Shown here one piece after another: positions 26,754 to 35,667 of a stretch of DNA of 64,000 bases. The stretch lies in the NCBI GenBank assembly GCA_963756525.1, contig CAVWNR010000001.1, positions 310,001 through 374,000 of the forward strand, given 5' to 3'. The notes below the pieces were generated by a model. It saw nothing but the letters and a program-made list of their open reading frames with translations. It was not told where the DNA came from and did no database searches. Every line of letters starts with the position of its first letter. Positions within the stretch are counted from its first letter, which is position 1. The DNA comes from CAVWNR01 sp963756525. GTDB lineage: Bacteria > Actinomycetota > Actinomycetes > Mycobacteriales > Jatrophihabitantaceae. The translations under genes and the position numbers were made by a program.

Positions 26754-27413
26754 CTACGCGGCGCAGACCGACCGGCGGATCGCCGGCTCGGACTCCGGCA
26801 GCGCGACGAACAGCAGCTCGTCGCCCGGTTCGAGCGGCTCGTCCGGCGTCGGGACGATCACCTGGGAGCCTCGCACGATCGCCACCAGAGCAGCGTCCTC
26901 CGGCAGCGCCAGCTCGCGCACCGGCGTGCCCGCGCAGGGCGCGCCCTTGGGCAGCGTCACCTCGACCAGGTTGGCCTGCCCCTGGCGCAGGCTGAACAGG
27001 CGCACGATGTCACCCACTTCGACGGCCTCTTCGACGAGCGCGGCCAGCACCCGCGGCGTCGAGACGGCGACGTCGACCCCCCACGCCTCGGTGAACAGCC
27101 ACTCGTTGTTCGGGTGGTTGATGCGGGCCACGACGCGTCCGACGGAGAACTCCGTCTTGGCTAGTAGGGACACGACGAGGTTCACCTTGTCGTCGCCGGT
27201 TGCGCCGACCACCACGTCGTACTGCTCGAGCTTGGCGTTCTCGAGGTTCTCGACCTCGCAGGCGTCGCCCTGCAGCCACTCCGCGCCAGGGATGCGCTTC
27301 GGAGTGATCTTGGCCGAGTCCTTGTCGATCAGCAGCACCGAGTGCCCGTTGTCGATCAGCTCGCGGGCGATGGAACGCCCGACCGCGCCTGCCCCCGCGA
27401 TCGCGACCTTCAC
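26754..27413 (-). CDS. ceoC: TrkA-type potassium uptake regulatory protein (CeoC-like)
   Basis: 219 aa from GTG (VKVAIAGAGAVG). The N-terminal Rossmann RCK domain binds NAD(H) (GAGAVGRSIARELIDNGHSV, Asp at LLID; GATGDDKVNLV). The C-terminal RCK_C domain (about 140-215) ends in PLEPGDELLFVAL. It regulates a Trk/Ktr-type K+ channel at the inner face of the membrane. It is paired 10 bp downstream of a second RCK gene. No membrane subunit (TrkH) lies in the window, as in M. tuberculosis ceoBC. Confidence 0.88.
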   Translation of the reverse strand: MKVAIAGAGAVGRSIARELIDNGHSVLLIDKDSAKITPKRIPGAEWLQGDACEVENLENAKLEQYDVVVGATGDDKVNLVVSLLAKTEFSVGRVVARINHPNNEWLFTEAWGVDVAVSTPRVLAALVEEAVEVGDIVRLFSLRQGQANLVEVTLPKGAPCAGTPVRELALPEDAALVAIVRGSQVIVPTPDEPLEPGDELLFVALPESEPAIRRSVCAA

Positions 27414-27423
27414 CGGTTGGCCT

Positions 27424-28092
27424 TCATGCGGGTACCCCTTCCGGTGCCCTGCTCGTCGCATCCCGCAGCAGCTCGGTGCGCTCGTCGGTGGTCAGCATGT
27501 GCAGCAGGTCGCCGTCCTGGATAACGGTCGCCGCAGTCGGCAGCTCGCCGGTGCCGAACCTGGTGAGCAGCGCGGTGCGGGCTCCGGTGGTGGACTCCAG
27601 CTCGCTGATCCGCCGGCCGACCCAGCCCTCGTGCGGGACCACTTGCAGCATCACCACCGCGCCGGACGGGTCGCGCCACGCCTCCGAGGTCGACTCGCCG
27701 AGCAGCGCCTTGAGCAGCCGGCTCGCCGTCCACGGCACGGTAGCGATCGTCGGGATGCCCAGGCGTTCGTACACCTCGGCGCGCTTGGCGTCGTAGATGC
27801 GGGCGACCACCTTCTGCACGCCGAACGTTTCGCGCGCCACCCGGGCGGCGATGATGTTGGAGTTGTCGCCGCTGCTCACCGCGGCGAACGCCGACGCCTG
27901 CTCGATGCCGGCCGCGATCAGCGTGTCGCGGTCGAAGCCCATGCCGGTCACCCGACGGCCGGTGAACCCGTCGCCGAGGCGACGGAACGCGCCCTCGTCC
28001 TGGTCGATGACCGCCACGGTCTGCTCCAGGCGCTCGAGGTGATGCGCGAGCGTCGAGCCCACCCGTCCACACCCCATGATGACCACGTGCAC
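27424..28092 (-). CDS. ceoB: TrkA-type potassium uptake regulatory protein (CeoB-like)
   Basis: 222 aa from GTG (VHVVIMGCGRVG). RCK_N: GCGRVGSTLAHHLERLEQTVAVID, then AVSSGDNSNIIAARVARETFG. RCK_C: about 140-215, with IQDGDLLHML. It is the first gene of the two-gene ceoBC operon and divergent from the rRNA methyltransferase gene. Two different single-RCK subunits suggest a hetero-oligomeric gating ring. Confidence 0.88.
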   Translation of the reverse strand: MHVVIMGCGRVGSTLAHHLERLEQTVAVIDQDEGAFRRLGDGFTGRRVTGMGFDRDTLIAAGIEQASAFAAVSSGDNSNIIAARVARETFGVQKVVARIYDAKRAEVYERLGIPTIATVPWTASRLLKALLGESTSEAWRDPSGAVVMLQVVPHEGWVGRRISELESTTGARTALLTRFGTGELPTAATVIQDGDLLHMLTTDERTELLRDATSRAPEGVPA

Positions 28093-28139
28093 GGCGCGAC
28101 GGTACCGCCCGGGACCGGCCAACCGCGAACCGACGTATC

Positions 28140-29432
28140 GTGCGCCGCGTGGTCGGGGAGTTGATCGGCACGGTGCTCGAGCTGCGGGCCGGCGCCGCGG
28201 CGCACGGCGGGCACTGCCTGGCCCGCATCGGCGACCAGCCGCACGGCCGGGTGGTGTTCGTGCGGCACGCCCTGCCGGGGGAACGGGTCCGGGCTCGGGT
28301 GACCGAGGACCGCGGCGGCCGGTTCTGCCGCGCGGACGCGATCGAGGTGCTCGAGGCGTCACCCGACCGGGTCGCTCCGCCCTGCCCGCACGCCGGGCCG
28401 GGGCGGTGCGGCGGATGCGACTGGCAGCACGCGACGGGCGCCGCGCAACGGCGGATCAAGGCCGCTGTCGTGCGCGAGCAGTTCGCCCGGCTGGCCGGCG
28501 TCGACGTCGAGGTGGACGCCGAGGAGCTGCCCGGCGGCCTGCTCGGCTGGCGGACCCGCACCGTTTACGCCGCCGACGGCGCAGGTCGGCTCGGCCTGCG
28601 CCGGCATCGCTCGCACGACGTCGAGCGGCTGGAGCGCTGCCCGCTCGGCGCGCCGGGCGTCGGCGACACGCCTGCCCTCCACCGGCGCTGGCCCGGCGTC
28701 GACGGGGTCGAGGCCGCGGTCGACGACGCGGGCGCCGTTGCCCTGCTGGAGCACCGGTCGGGCGCCGGCCGGCAGGCGCGTGGCCGCCGGCCGCCCGACC
28801 GGGTGCGGGTCGTCGACGGGCCGTCGCGGTTGCACCACACGGTCGGCGGGCGCGACTTCGCGGTGGACGCGGCGGGTTTCTGGCAGGTGCATCCGCACGC
28901 GGCCGCGACGTTCGGCACGGCGCTCGTCGATGGCGTCTCGCCGCAGCCCGGCGAGACGGTGCTCGACCTCTACGCCGGCGGGGGCCTGTTCACCGCGCTG
29001 CTCGCCGACGCGGTCGGCCCGACCGGCGCGGTGCTCGGCGTGGAGGCGTCCCGTCAGGCCGTCGCCGACGCCGCGGCCAACCTGGCCGGGACGCCATGGG
29101 CGAAGGTCGAGCTCGGCCGGGTGCAGGTCTCGCTGGTTCGGGGGCTGGACCTGCGCCCGGACGTCGTCGTGCTGGACCCGCCTCGTGCGGGCGCCGGCGG
29201 CGACGTCATGGCCGCGCTGGTCGCACTGCGGCCGCGCGTGATCGGCTACGTCGGCTGCGACCCGGCGTCGCTGGCTCGTGACGTTCGCGTGGCGCTGGAT
29301 GCGGGCTGGTCGATCGCCCGGCTGCGAGCCTTCGACGCGTTCCCGATGACCCACCACGTCGAGTGTCTGGCCGTGCTCAGCCCGCCGACTGGGACCGCGA
29401 GGCGGCCGGCAGGCCGGGCGGCGACCACGTAG
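28140..29432 (+). CDS. Class I SAM-dependent RNA methyltransferase (TrmA/RlmD family)
   Basis: 430 aa. Order: an N-terminal TRAM domain (about 1-70), a cysteine cluster CPHAGPGRCGGCDWQH that resembles the family iron-sulfur site, and a methyltransferase domain (VLDLYAGGGLFTALLADAVG, DPPRAGAG). A C-terminal YVGCDPASLARD holds the catalytic Cys. It should methylate C5 of a uridine in rRNA or tRNA; the exact position is not deducible. The M. tuberculosis counterpart lies in the same place between ceoB and dxs. Confidence 0.88.
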   Translation: MRRVVGELIGTVLELRAGAAAHGGHCLARIGDQPHGRVVFVRHALPGERVRARVTEDRGGRFCRADAIEVLEASPDRVAPPCPHAGPGRCGGCDWQHATGAAQRRIKAAVVREQFARLAGVDVEVDAEELPGGLLGWRTRTVYAADGAGRLGLRRHRSHDVERLERCPLGAPGVGDTPALHRRWPGVDGVEAAVDDAGAVALLEHRSGAGRQARGRRPPDRVRVVDGPSRLHHTVGGRDFAVDAAGFWQVHPHAAATFGTALVDGVSPQPGETVLDLYAGGGLFTALLADAVGPTGAVLGVEASRQAVADAAANLAGTPWAKVELGRVQVSLVRGLDLRPDVVVLDPPRAGAGGDVMAALVALRPRVIGYVGCDPASLARDVRVALDAGWSIARLRAFDAFPMTHHVECLAVLSPPTGTARRPAGRAATT

Positions 29433-29443
29433 TCTTCGGATTT

Positions 29444-31414
29444 GTGAGCGTCCTTTCCCGAGTGAGCTGTCCAGCCGATCTGCGTGAGCTCAGCCACGAG
29501 GAGATCGTGCTGCTGTCGGCGGAGATCCGCGACCTGCTTGTGCAGACGGTCTCGCGGAGCGGGCAGGGTCACCTGGGCCCGAACCTCGGCGCGGTCGAGC
29601 TCACCATCGCGCTGCACCGGGTGTTCGACTCGCCCACCGAGCCGATCCTGTTCGACGTCGGCCACCAGGCGTACGTCCACAAGATCCTCACCGGGCGGGC
29701 CGACCGTATCGACACGCTGCGGCAGCGCGGCGGCATCTCCGGCTACCCGAACCGGTCGGAGAGCCCGCATGACTGGATCGAGAACTCGCACGCCTCCACC
29801 GCGCTCTCCTATGCCGACGGGCTGGCGAAGGCGTTCGAGGTGCGCGGCGAGCGGCGGCCGGTCGTCGCGGTGGTCGGCGACGGCGCGCTCACCGGCGGGA
29901 TGTGCTGGGAGGCGCTGAACAACATCGCCGCCGCCGATCGCCCCGTGATCCTCGTGGTCAACGACAACGGCCGCTCCTACGCGCCGACGATCGGTGGCTT
30001 TGCAGAGCACCTGGCCGAGATGCGGCTCCGCCCGGGGTACGAGCGGGTGCTCGGCACGGTGAAGGGCACCCTGCCCCGGGTGCCGGTGGTCGGCGCACCG
30101 CTCTACGACGCCCTGCACGGCATGAAGCGCGGCGTCAAAGACCTGCTGGCCCCGCAGGGCATGTTCGAGGACCTGGGCCTGAAGTACGTCGGGCCGGTGA
30201 ACGGCCACGACGTGGCGACGCTCGAGCACGCGTTCTCGCTCGCCCGGCGCTTCGACGGCCCGGTGATCGTTCACTGCGTCACCCGCAAGGGGTACGGCTA
30301 TCCGCCAGCCGAGAACGACGAGGCCGACCAGCTGCACCAGTGGCGCGGGCCGATCGACCCGGTGACCGGGCGGGTGCTGCCCAAGGTGGGGCGCACCTGG
30401 ACGAGCGTCTTCTCCGAGGAGCTCGTGGGCATCGCCCAGCAGCGCGACGACGTCGTAGCGATCACCGCGGCGATGTGCGAGCCGACCGGGCTCTCCGAGT
30501 TCCAGAAGACGTTCCCGAACCGCTGCTACGACGTGGGGATCGCCGAGCAGCACGCGATGGCCTCGGCCGCGGGGCTGGCGAGCGGCGGGCTGCACCCGGT
30601 GGTCGCCGTGTACGCCACGTTCCTGAACCGAGCCTTCGACCAGTTGCTGATGGACGTCGCGCTGCACCGGCTCCCGGTCACCGTCGTGCTCGACCGGGCG
30701 GGGATCACCGGCCAGGACGGCCCGAGTCACCACGGCATGTGGGATCTCGCGATCCTCGGCGTGGTTCCCGGCCTGCGGCTGGCCGCGCCGCGCGACGAGG
30801 CGACGCTGCGCGCCGAGTTGTGCGAGGCGCTCGAGCACCAGAGCGGCCCGACCGTCGTCCGGTTCCCGAAGACGCCGCTCGGCGCAGGTGTGCCGGCCGT
30901 GCGCACGGTCGGCGGGGTGGACGTGCTCGCCGAGCCGGACGAGGGCGACGTGGACGTCCTGGTGATCGCGATCGGCGCGGTCGGGAGCGAGGTGCTGGAC
31001 GCCGCGGGCGGTGTGCGGAGCGCGGGCTACACCGTGCGGGTGGTCGATCCGCGCTGGGTGATGCCGGTCGACCCCGCGCTGGTCGAGCTTGCCCGGCACG
31101 CCCGCCTCGTCGTCACCGTGGAGGACGGAGTGGCCATCGGCGGCGCGGGGTCGCGGGTCGGCCAGGTGATGCGCGCGGCCGGCGTGGACGTGCCGTGCCG
31201 CGAGGTCGGCCTGCCCACCGCGTTCCTGGCCCACGGGCACCCGGCCGAGGTGCGCGCCGCCTGTGGGCTCACCGCCCAGGACATCGGCCGCAACATCGTC
31301 GAATGGGCCGCGCGTGTGCAGCGCGGCGACGCGACGGACAATGACGCGACCGCAGCTGACGGCCGCGCCGGCGTCCCGGACTCCGACCGCGCCGCCGAGC
31401 CGGCCGGCGACTGA
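29444..31414 (+). CDS. dxs: 1-deoxy-D-xylulose-5-phosphate synthase
   Basis: 656 aa, GTG start. It condenses pyruvate and glyceraldehyde-3-phosphate, the first step of the MEP isoprenoid pathway, with thiamine diphosphate. Signature residues: GQGHLGPNLG (His43), FDVGHQAYVHK, the ThDP motif GDGALTGG (145-152) through NDNGRSYAPTIGG, and the transketolase-type pyrimidine domain with DVGIAEQHA and DRAGITGQDGPSHHG. The C-terminal tail is acidic and disordered for about 25 aa. It starts 11 bp after the methyltransferase gene, so coupling is likely. Confidence 0.96.
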   Translation: MSVLSRVSCPADLRELSHEEIVLLSAEIRDLLVQTVSRSGQGHLGPNLGAVELTIALHRVFDSPTEPILFDVGHQAYVHKILTGRADRIDTLRQRGGISGYPNRSESPHDWIENSHASTALSYADGLAKAFEVRGERRPVVAVVGDGALTGGMCWEALNNIAAADRPVILVVNDNGRSYAPTIGGFAEHLAEMRLRPGYERVLGTVKGTLPRVPVVGAPLYDALHGMKRGVKDLLAPQGMFEDLGLKYVGPVNGHDVATLEHAFSLARRFDGPVIVHCVTRKGYGYPPAENDEADQLHQWRGPIDPVTGRVLPKVGRTWTSVFSEELVGIAQQRDDVVAITAAMCEPTGLSEFQKTFPNRCYDVGIAEQHAMASAAGLASGGLHPVVAVYATFLNRAFDQLLMDVALHRLPVTVVLDRAGITGQDGPSHHGMWDLAILGVVPGLRLAAPRDEATLRAELCEALEHQSGPTVVRFPKTPLGAGVPAVRTVGGVDVLAEPDEGDVDVLVIAIGAVGSEVLDAAGGVRSAGYTVRVVDPRWVMPVDPALVELARHARLVVTVEDGVAIGGAGSRVGQVMRAAGVDVPCREVGLPTAFLAHGHPAEVRAACGLTAQDIGRNIVEWAARVQRGDATDNDATAADGRAGVPDSDRAAEPAGD

Positions 31415-31454
31415 TCTCGTCCCCCGACGAAACCGACCGGAGGAGGCAATCTCG

Positions 31455-32162
31455 ATGCGCGTACTCGTCGTCGAGGACGAGGTACAGCTGGCCGAGGCGG
31501 TCGCCCGCGGCCTGCGCCGTGAGGGCATGGCCGTCGACGTCTCCGTCGACGGGGACGACGGCTACCGCAAGGCCGCGTTGACCCGCTACGACGTGGTGGT
31601 GCTCGACCGCGACCTGCCCGGCATGTCCGGCGACGACATCTGCCGGCGGCTCGCCGACGACGGCGTCCTCACCCGCGTGATCATGCTGACCGCCAGTGGC
31701 ACCGTCGAGGACAAGGTGGCCGGGCTGGCCCTCGGCGCCGACGACTACCTCGCCAAACCGTTCGCGTTCGCCGAGCTGGTCGCACGGGTACGCGCGCTCG
31801 GCCGGCGCACCACGCCGGCCGCGCCGCCGGTGCTCACCGCCGGCGACATCGAGCTGGACTCCGCCCGCCGCACCGTCACGCGCGGCGGCGAGCTGATCGA
31901 CCTGACCCGCAAGGAGTTCGGCGTCCTCGAGACGCTGCTGTCGGCGCACGGCGCGGTGGTGAGCAGCGAGGAGCTGCTGGACCGGGTGTGGGACGAGAAC
32001 GCCGACCCGTTCACCACCACGGTCCGGGTGACGATGATGACCCTGCGCCGCAAGCTGGGTGAGCCGCCGATCATCGACACGGTGGTCGGCTCGGGCTACC
32101 GCATCGACCCGGCCACCCTGGCTGGCGCGGCCGCTGATCAGGAGGCCGGATCCGTCCAGTGA
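31455..32162 (+). CDS. OmpR/PhoB-family response regulator
   Basis: 235 aa; ATG with GGAGGAGG 8 bp upstream. Receiver domain about 1-115: acidic pocket VEDE, phospho-acceptor Asp51 (VVLDRDLPG), switch Thr and Lys in LTASG and LAKPF. A winged-helix DNA-binding domain (about 130-225) has LTRKEFGVLETLLSAHG and ENADPFTTTVRVTMMTLRRKLG. Its stop overlaps the start of the sensor kinase. The pair lies between dxs and rnd, where mycobacteria have none, so it is a lineage-specific insertion. Confidence 0.94.
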   Translation: MRVLVVEDEVQLAEAVARGLRREGMAVDVSVDGDDGYRKAALTRYDVVVLDRDLPGMSGDDICRRLADDGVLTRVIMLTASGTVEDKVAGLALGADDYLAKPFAFAELVARVRALGRRTTPAAPPVLTAGDIELDSARRTVTRGGELIDLTRKEFGVLETLLSAHGAVVSSEELLDRVWDENADPFTTTVRVTMMTLRRKLGEPPIIDTVVGSGYRIDPATLAGAAADQEAGSVQ

Positions 32163-33373
32163 GGCTGTTCCGCCCGACGCTGCGCATCCGCATGGCGTTG
32201 CTCTACGGCGGATTGGTCCTGGTCGTCGGCGTTGCGCTGAGCATCACCTCGATCCTCCTGCTGGACCGGTCGATCGCGCGACTGCCGATCTTCAACAGCC
32301 GTGGCACCATCACCATCACCGACCAGGCGGGGCACAGCAGCCAGCCGCTGGACCCGGCCGCGCTGGAGTCCTCGGCCCGGCAGGCCGCGCGGGACTACTT
32401 CCTGCACACCGGGCTGATCTACTTCGCGATCATCGTCGTCATCGGCGCGGCCGGCGGCTACCTGCTCGCCAAGCAGGCGCTGCGCCCGATCCAGCAGGTC
32501 ACCCGTACCGCACAGCAGCTCTCCACCGAGACGCTGGACCAGCGCATCAACCTCGGCGGCCCGGACGACGAGCTGCGCGAGCTCGCCGACACGTTCGATG
32601 AGATGCTCGCCCGGCTTGACGCCGCCTTCGACAGCCAGCGGCTGTTCGTCGCCAACGCCAGCCACGAGCTGCGCACCCCCCTGTCGGTGATGCGCACCGA
32701 GCTCGACGTCACGCTCTCCGACCCCGGCGCGTCGGCGGAGGAGCTGCGCCGGATGGGCGAGGTTGTGCTCACCGCCACCGAGCGGGCGCAGCGGCTGGTC
32801 GGCTCGCTGCTCACCCTGGCCCGGCTGCAGGCCGGCGTGCGGGGCGAGCTGGAGATCAACGAGCCGATCGACCTCGCCGCGCTCGTGCCGTCCGTGCTGG
32901 ACGCGGTGGCGGCAGAGGCGCAGGACCGGGGGATCACCGTCGAGTCCGAGACGGCGCCGGCGCGCACGCTGGGCGATCCGCGGCTGCTGGAGCGGCTGGT
33001 CGGGAACCTGGTCGAGAACGCGGTGCGGCACAACGTCCCCGGCGGGTGGCTGCGGGTCACCTGCGGCGAGACCGGCGACCGGGTATGGCTGCACGTGGCC
33101 AACGGCGGAGCGGTGATCCCGCCCGACGACGTGGTGGCGCTCTTCGAGGCGTTCCGCCGCGGGCGCGGCTCGCGCGCCCGGACAGCGACCCGCGGCGCCG
33201 GGCTGGGGCTGTCCATCGTGCGGCTGATCGTCGAGGCGCATCACGGACGGCTGCAGGCCGCGGCACCACCGTTCGGCGGGTTGGCCATGCGGGTCGAGTT
33301 GCCGAGCCCACCGGAGGCTCGCGGCGAGCGCGCCCCCGCCGTGCCGTACGCGCGGCAGACCGCCCCCGGATGA
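32159..33373 (+). CDS. Membrane sensor histidine kinase
   Basis: 404 aa; GTG overlapping the regulator stop (GTGA). Two transmembrane helices (about 12-35 and 85-104) bracket a short extracellular loop of about 50 aa. A HAMP domain follows, then the H-box FVANASHELRTPLSVM (His169), N-box NLVENAVRHN, and G2 GAGLGLSIVRLIV. The sensor loop is small and lacks a recognisable fold, so the signal is unknown. The C-terminal ~25 aa are Pro/Arg-rich. It is convergent with rnd. Confidence 0.94.
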   Translation: MRLFRPTLRIRMALLYGGLVLVVGVALSITSILLLDRSIARLPIFNSRGTITITDQAGHSSQPLDPAALESSARQAARDYFLHTGLIYFAIIVVIGAAGGYLLAKQALRPIQQVTRTAQQLSTETLDQRINLGGPDDELRELADTFDEMLARLDAAFDSQRLFVANASHELRTPLSVMRTELDVTLSDPGASAEELRRMGEVVLTATERAQRLVGSLLTLARLQAGVRGELEINEPIDLAALVPSVLDAVAAEAQDRGITVESETAPARTLGDPRLLERLVGNLVENAVRHNVPGGWLRVTCGETGDRVWLHVANGGAVIPPDDVVALFEAFRRGRGSRARTATRGAGLGLSIVRLIVEAHHGRLQAAAPPFGGLAMRVELPSPPEARGERAPAVPYARQTAPG

Positions 33374-33415
33374 TCGGCCGGTCGGATCCGCGAGATTCGG
33401 CCGATGCGCCCGAGA

Positions 33416-34657
33416 TCATGACGGGGTCTGGCGGGAGCCGAGCGCGGCGGCCAACTGGCCGGCGGTGAGCTCGACCTGCCAGGGCCGGGCGCCGAACCCG
33501 ACCAGCGCCGCCCGGACCGCCTCTTCGGTCGGCGGCTCCGGCGGCGCCCAGGCCAGCCGTCGGACGGTGTCGGACGCGAGCAGGTTCTGCGCCAGCACGG
33601 CGTGGTCTGACGCCAGCCGGGTGATGACCTCCCGGCAGCGGGCGAGGCGATCGGCGGCCGCCGGCTCACGATCGCGCCAGCGGGAGGCGGGCGGCACGGG
33701 ATCCACGCCGCCGCCGGTGACGGGGGGAAGTTCCTGCTCGGGGAGCGCCCGCGCCTGTTCGAGCGCCGCCAGCCAGCGGCTGGCCTGACGCCGCTGGCGG
33801 GGGCCGCCGAAGATCGGCAGCGCGACGAGCTCCTCGACCTGGCGCGGGTTCGCCCGCGCCGCCGCCACGATGGCCGAATCGGGAAGCACCCGACCGGGTG
33901 CGATGTCGCGGGCGGCGGCGAGCTGGTCGCGGGCGTACCAGAGCGCGCGCACGGCCGCGAGCTGGCGGCGTCCGCGCACGGCGTGGATGCCCGAGGTTCG
34001 CCGCCACGGGTCCTCCCGCGGCGACACCGGCGGGGCGGTCCGCTCCGCTTCGAACTCCTGCTCGGCCCACTCCGTCTTGCCGGCGGCGGCGAGCTCGGCG
34101 GCGAGCTCCTCGCGCAGCGCGGCCAGCAGCTCCACGTCCAGGGCCGCGTAGGCGAGCCACTCCCGCGGAAGCGGCCGGATGCTCCAGTCGGCCGCGGAGT
34201 GCTCCTTCTCCAGCCGCACGCCGAGGTGCTGGGCGACCATGGTGCCGAGGGCGACCCGCTCGTCACCGAGCAACCGGCCGGCGAGCTCGGTGTCGAACAG
34301 CCGCCGCGGGCGTAACCCGAGGTCGGTCAGGCACGGCAGGTCCTGGCTCGCGGCGTGCAGGATCCATTCCACGCCGGCGAGGGCGTCGTCGATCGGGCGG
34401 AGGTCGGTGAGCTCGATCGGGTCGATCAGCACCGTCCCGGTGCCCGCACGGCGCAGCTGCACCAGATAGGCGCGCTGGCTGTAGCGGTAGCCCGACGCCC
34501 GCTCGGCGTCCACGGCCACCGGGCCGGTGCCGGCGGAGAGCGCCTCGGCGGCCGCGGCCACCTGGGCTTCGGTGGTCAGGGCGTCGGGCACGCCGTCCGC
34601 GGGCTCGCGCAGCACCGGCATCGACGCCGGTGCGGGTGCGCCGTCAGCGTCGGTCAC
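33416..34657 (-). CDS. rnd: Ribonuclease D (DEDDy 3'-5' exonuclease with HRDC)
   Basis: 413 aa. The exonuclease domain (about 45-210) has the four acidic residues in VAVDAERASG (DxE), HAASQDLPCL, and the YAALDVELL motif (Tyr plus Asp, DEDDy type). An HRDC domain follows (about 230-310, AVRALWYARDQLAAARDIAPGRVLPD). It trims the 3' ends of tRNA precursors and structured RNAs. Its start codon lies inside the 3' end of the DUF3000 gene (14-bp overlap), so the two are coupled. Confidence 0.92.
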   Translation of the reverse strand: MTDADGAPAPASMPVLREPADGVPDALTTEAQVAAAAEALSAGTGPVAVDAERASGYRYSQRAYLVQLRRAGTGTVLIDPIELTDLRPIDDALAGVEWILHAASQDLPCLTDLGLRPRRLFDTELAGRLLGDERVALGTMVAQHLGVRLEKEHSAADWSIRPLPREWLAYAALDVELLAALREELAAELAAAGKTEWAEQEFEAERTAPPVSPREDPWRRTSGIHAVRGRRQLAAVRALWYARDQLAAARDIAPGRVLPDSAIVAAARANPRQVEELVALPIFGGPRQRRQASRWLAALEQARALPEQELPPVTGGGVDPVPPASRWRDREPAAADRLARCREVITRLASDHAVLAQNLLASDTVRRLAWAPPEPPTEEAVRAALVGFGARPWQVELTAGQLAAALGSRQTPS

Positions 34658-35297
34658 TGCCGAGGACCGTGACTCCCTCGGGTGGCAGTCCGGCGGCGGC
34701 GCAGAGCAGGTCGACGAACGCGAGCAGGTGCGAGCCGAGGTCGGCGCTGCGGGCCGTCCAGGACCCGCGCAGCTCCAGCGTCACCGTGGTCCGCGGCCCC
34801 TGCAGGTCGCCGAACCGGGTGGACGTGGTCTGGGTGACCGTGCCGCCCGCCGCCACGTGCTCGGCGCCCCGCTCACCCAGCGCGTCGGTGAGCCAGCTCC
34901 AGCCGACCTCGGGCAGCAGCGGGTCGCCGGCCATGTCCGGCTCGACCTCGGCGGAGGCGAATGCGACCAGGCGCAGCACGCCGTCCCAGGCCTCCGCGCC
35001 GTCCGGGTCGTAGAGCAGGACCAGCCGGCCGGCGGCGAGCTCCTCGCCGCTACCTGCGTCGCGGACGTCGGCGGAGACGGCGTACGTCCAGGGAGCGAGC
35101 CGCTGCGGGGCGCGGATCGGCTCGACGCGCACCTCCCGGCGGACCCGGGCGCCGGCGAGGCTTTCCACCGCGCGGCGGAACTCCGCCGGCGTGCTCGCCG
35201 GGTCGTCGTCGGGTCGCCGGGCGCCGCGGGGCGCGTCGTCCGACAGGTCGGTGTCGGAGACGTCGTCCGGCGGCGGGGGCGGGGTCACGGGTCTCAC
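34644..35297 (-). CDS. DUF3000 domain-containing protein
   Basis: About 217 aa, using the GTG of VRPVTPPPP; a second GTG 9 bp downstream is equally plausible and neither has a clear ribosome site. The N-terminal 40 aa are Pro/Asp-rich. The DUF3000 core begins at FRRAVESLAGARVRREV and includes RLAPWTYAVSADV and LLPEVGWSWLTDAL. It ends LLAFVDLLCAAAGLPPEGVTVLG. It overlaps rnd, and its counterpart in M. tuberculosis is also next to rnd and hemE. Function unknown. Confidence 0.86.
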   Translation of the reverse strand: MRPVTPPPPPDDVSDTDLSDDAPRGARRPDDDPASTPAEFRRAVESLAGARVRREVRVEPIRAPQRLAPWTYAVSADVRDAGSGEELAAGRLVLLYDPDGAEAWDGVLRLVAFASAEVEPDMAGDPLLPEVGWSWLTDALGERGAEHVAAGGTVTQTTSTRFGDLQGPRTTVTLELRGSWTARSADLGSHLLAFVDLLCAAAGLPPEGVTVLGSDRR

Positions 35298-35350
35298 GGG
35301 TGTCGGCGTACTCCTACTCGGGTGGCGGCTCGAGCCGGCGGGGTGTCGGC

Positions 35351-35554
35351 TCAGGCGGCCCGCGGGGGCTGGGCGGCACGGCGCGCCGGCCGGGCGGCCG
35401 GGCGGGGCAGGATCGGGTCGAGGACGAAACCGGTGCCACACTCGGTGCACACCCGGTCCGGGCAGTCGGCGCCGTGGCCCTCGAGGCAGGGCGGCGACTC
35501 GATCGCGCGTACGTCGCGGCAGCTCGGGCAGGGCAGGTACAGCAAGGCGTGCAA
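35351..35554 (-). CDS. Small zinc-ribbon protein with a TTG start
   Basis: 67 aa. The TTG start is supported by a perfect GGAGG six bases upstream on the minus strand; the longer in-frame ORF has no ribosome site. The sequence opens LHALLYLPCPSC and contains VCTECGTGFV, giving CxxC pairs consistent with one zinc site, plus two extra Cys/His residues (CLEGHGADC) between. The C-terminus is Pro/Arg/Ala-rich. I recall similar short actinobacterial proteins, but no function. It is the first gene of the DUF3000-rnd strand and divergent from hemE. Confidence 0.65.
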   Translation of the reverse strand: MHALLYLPCPSCRDVRAIESPPCLEGHGADCPDRVCTECGTGFVLDPILPRPAARPARRAAQPPRAA

Positions 35555-35560
35555 GGCGGA

Positions 35561-35565
35561 CCTCC
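35561..35565 (-). promoter_or_regulatory. Ribosome binding site fixing the TTG start
   Basis: GGAGG on the minus strand, 6 bp before the TTG at 35554. It decides the start of the small zinc-ribbon gene. Confidence 0.7.
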
Positions 35566-35667
35566 GAGGGAGCGCGTGTCGACATCCTCTCCCCGCCACG
35601 TTCGCACGCATGACCGACGAATTCGAAGAGGCGCGCCGGTGCGCCGGCTCGTGCGACGATGAGGGCG

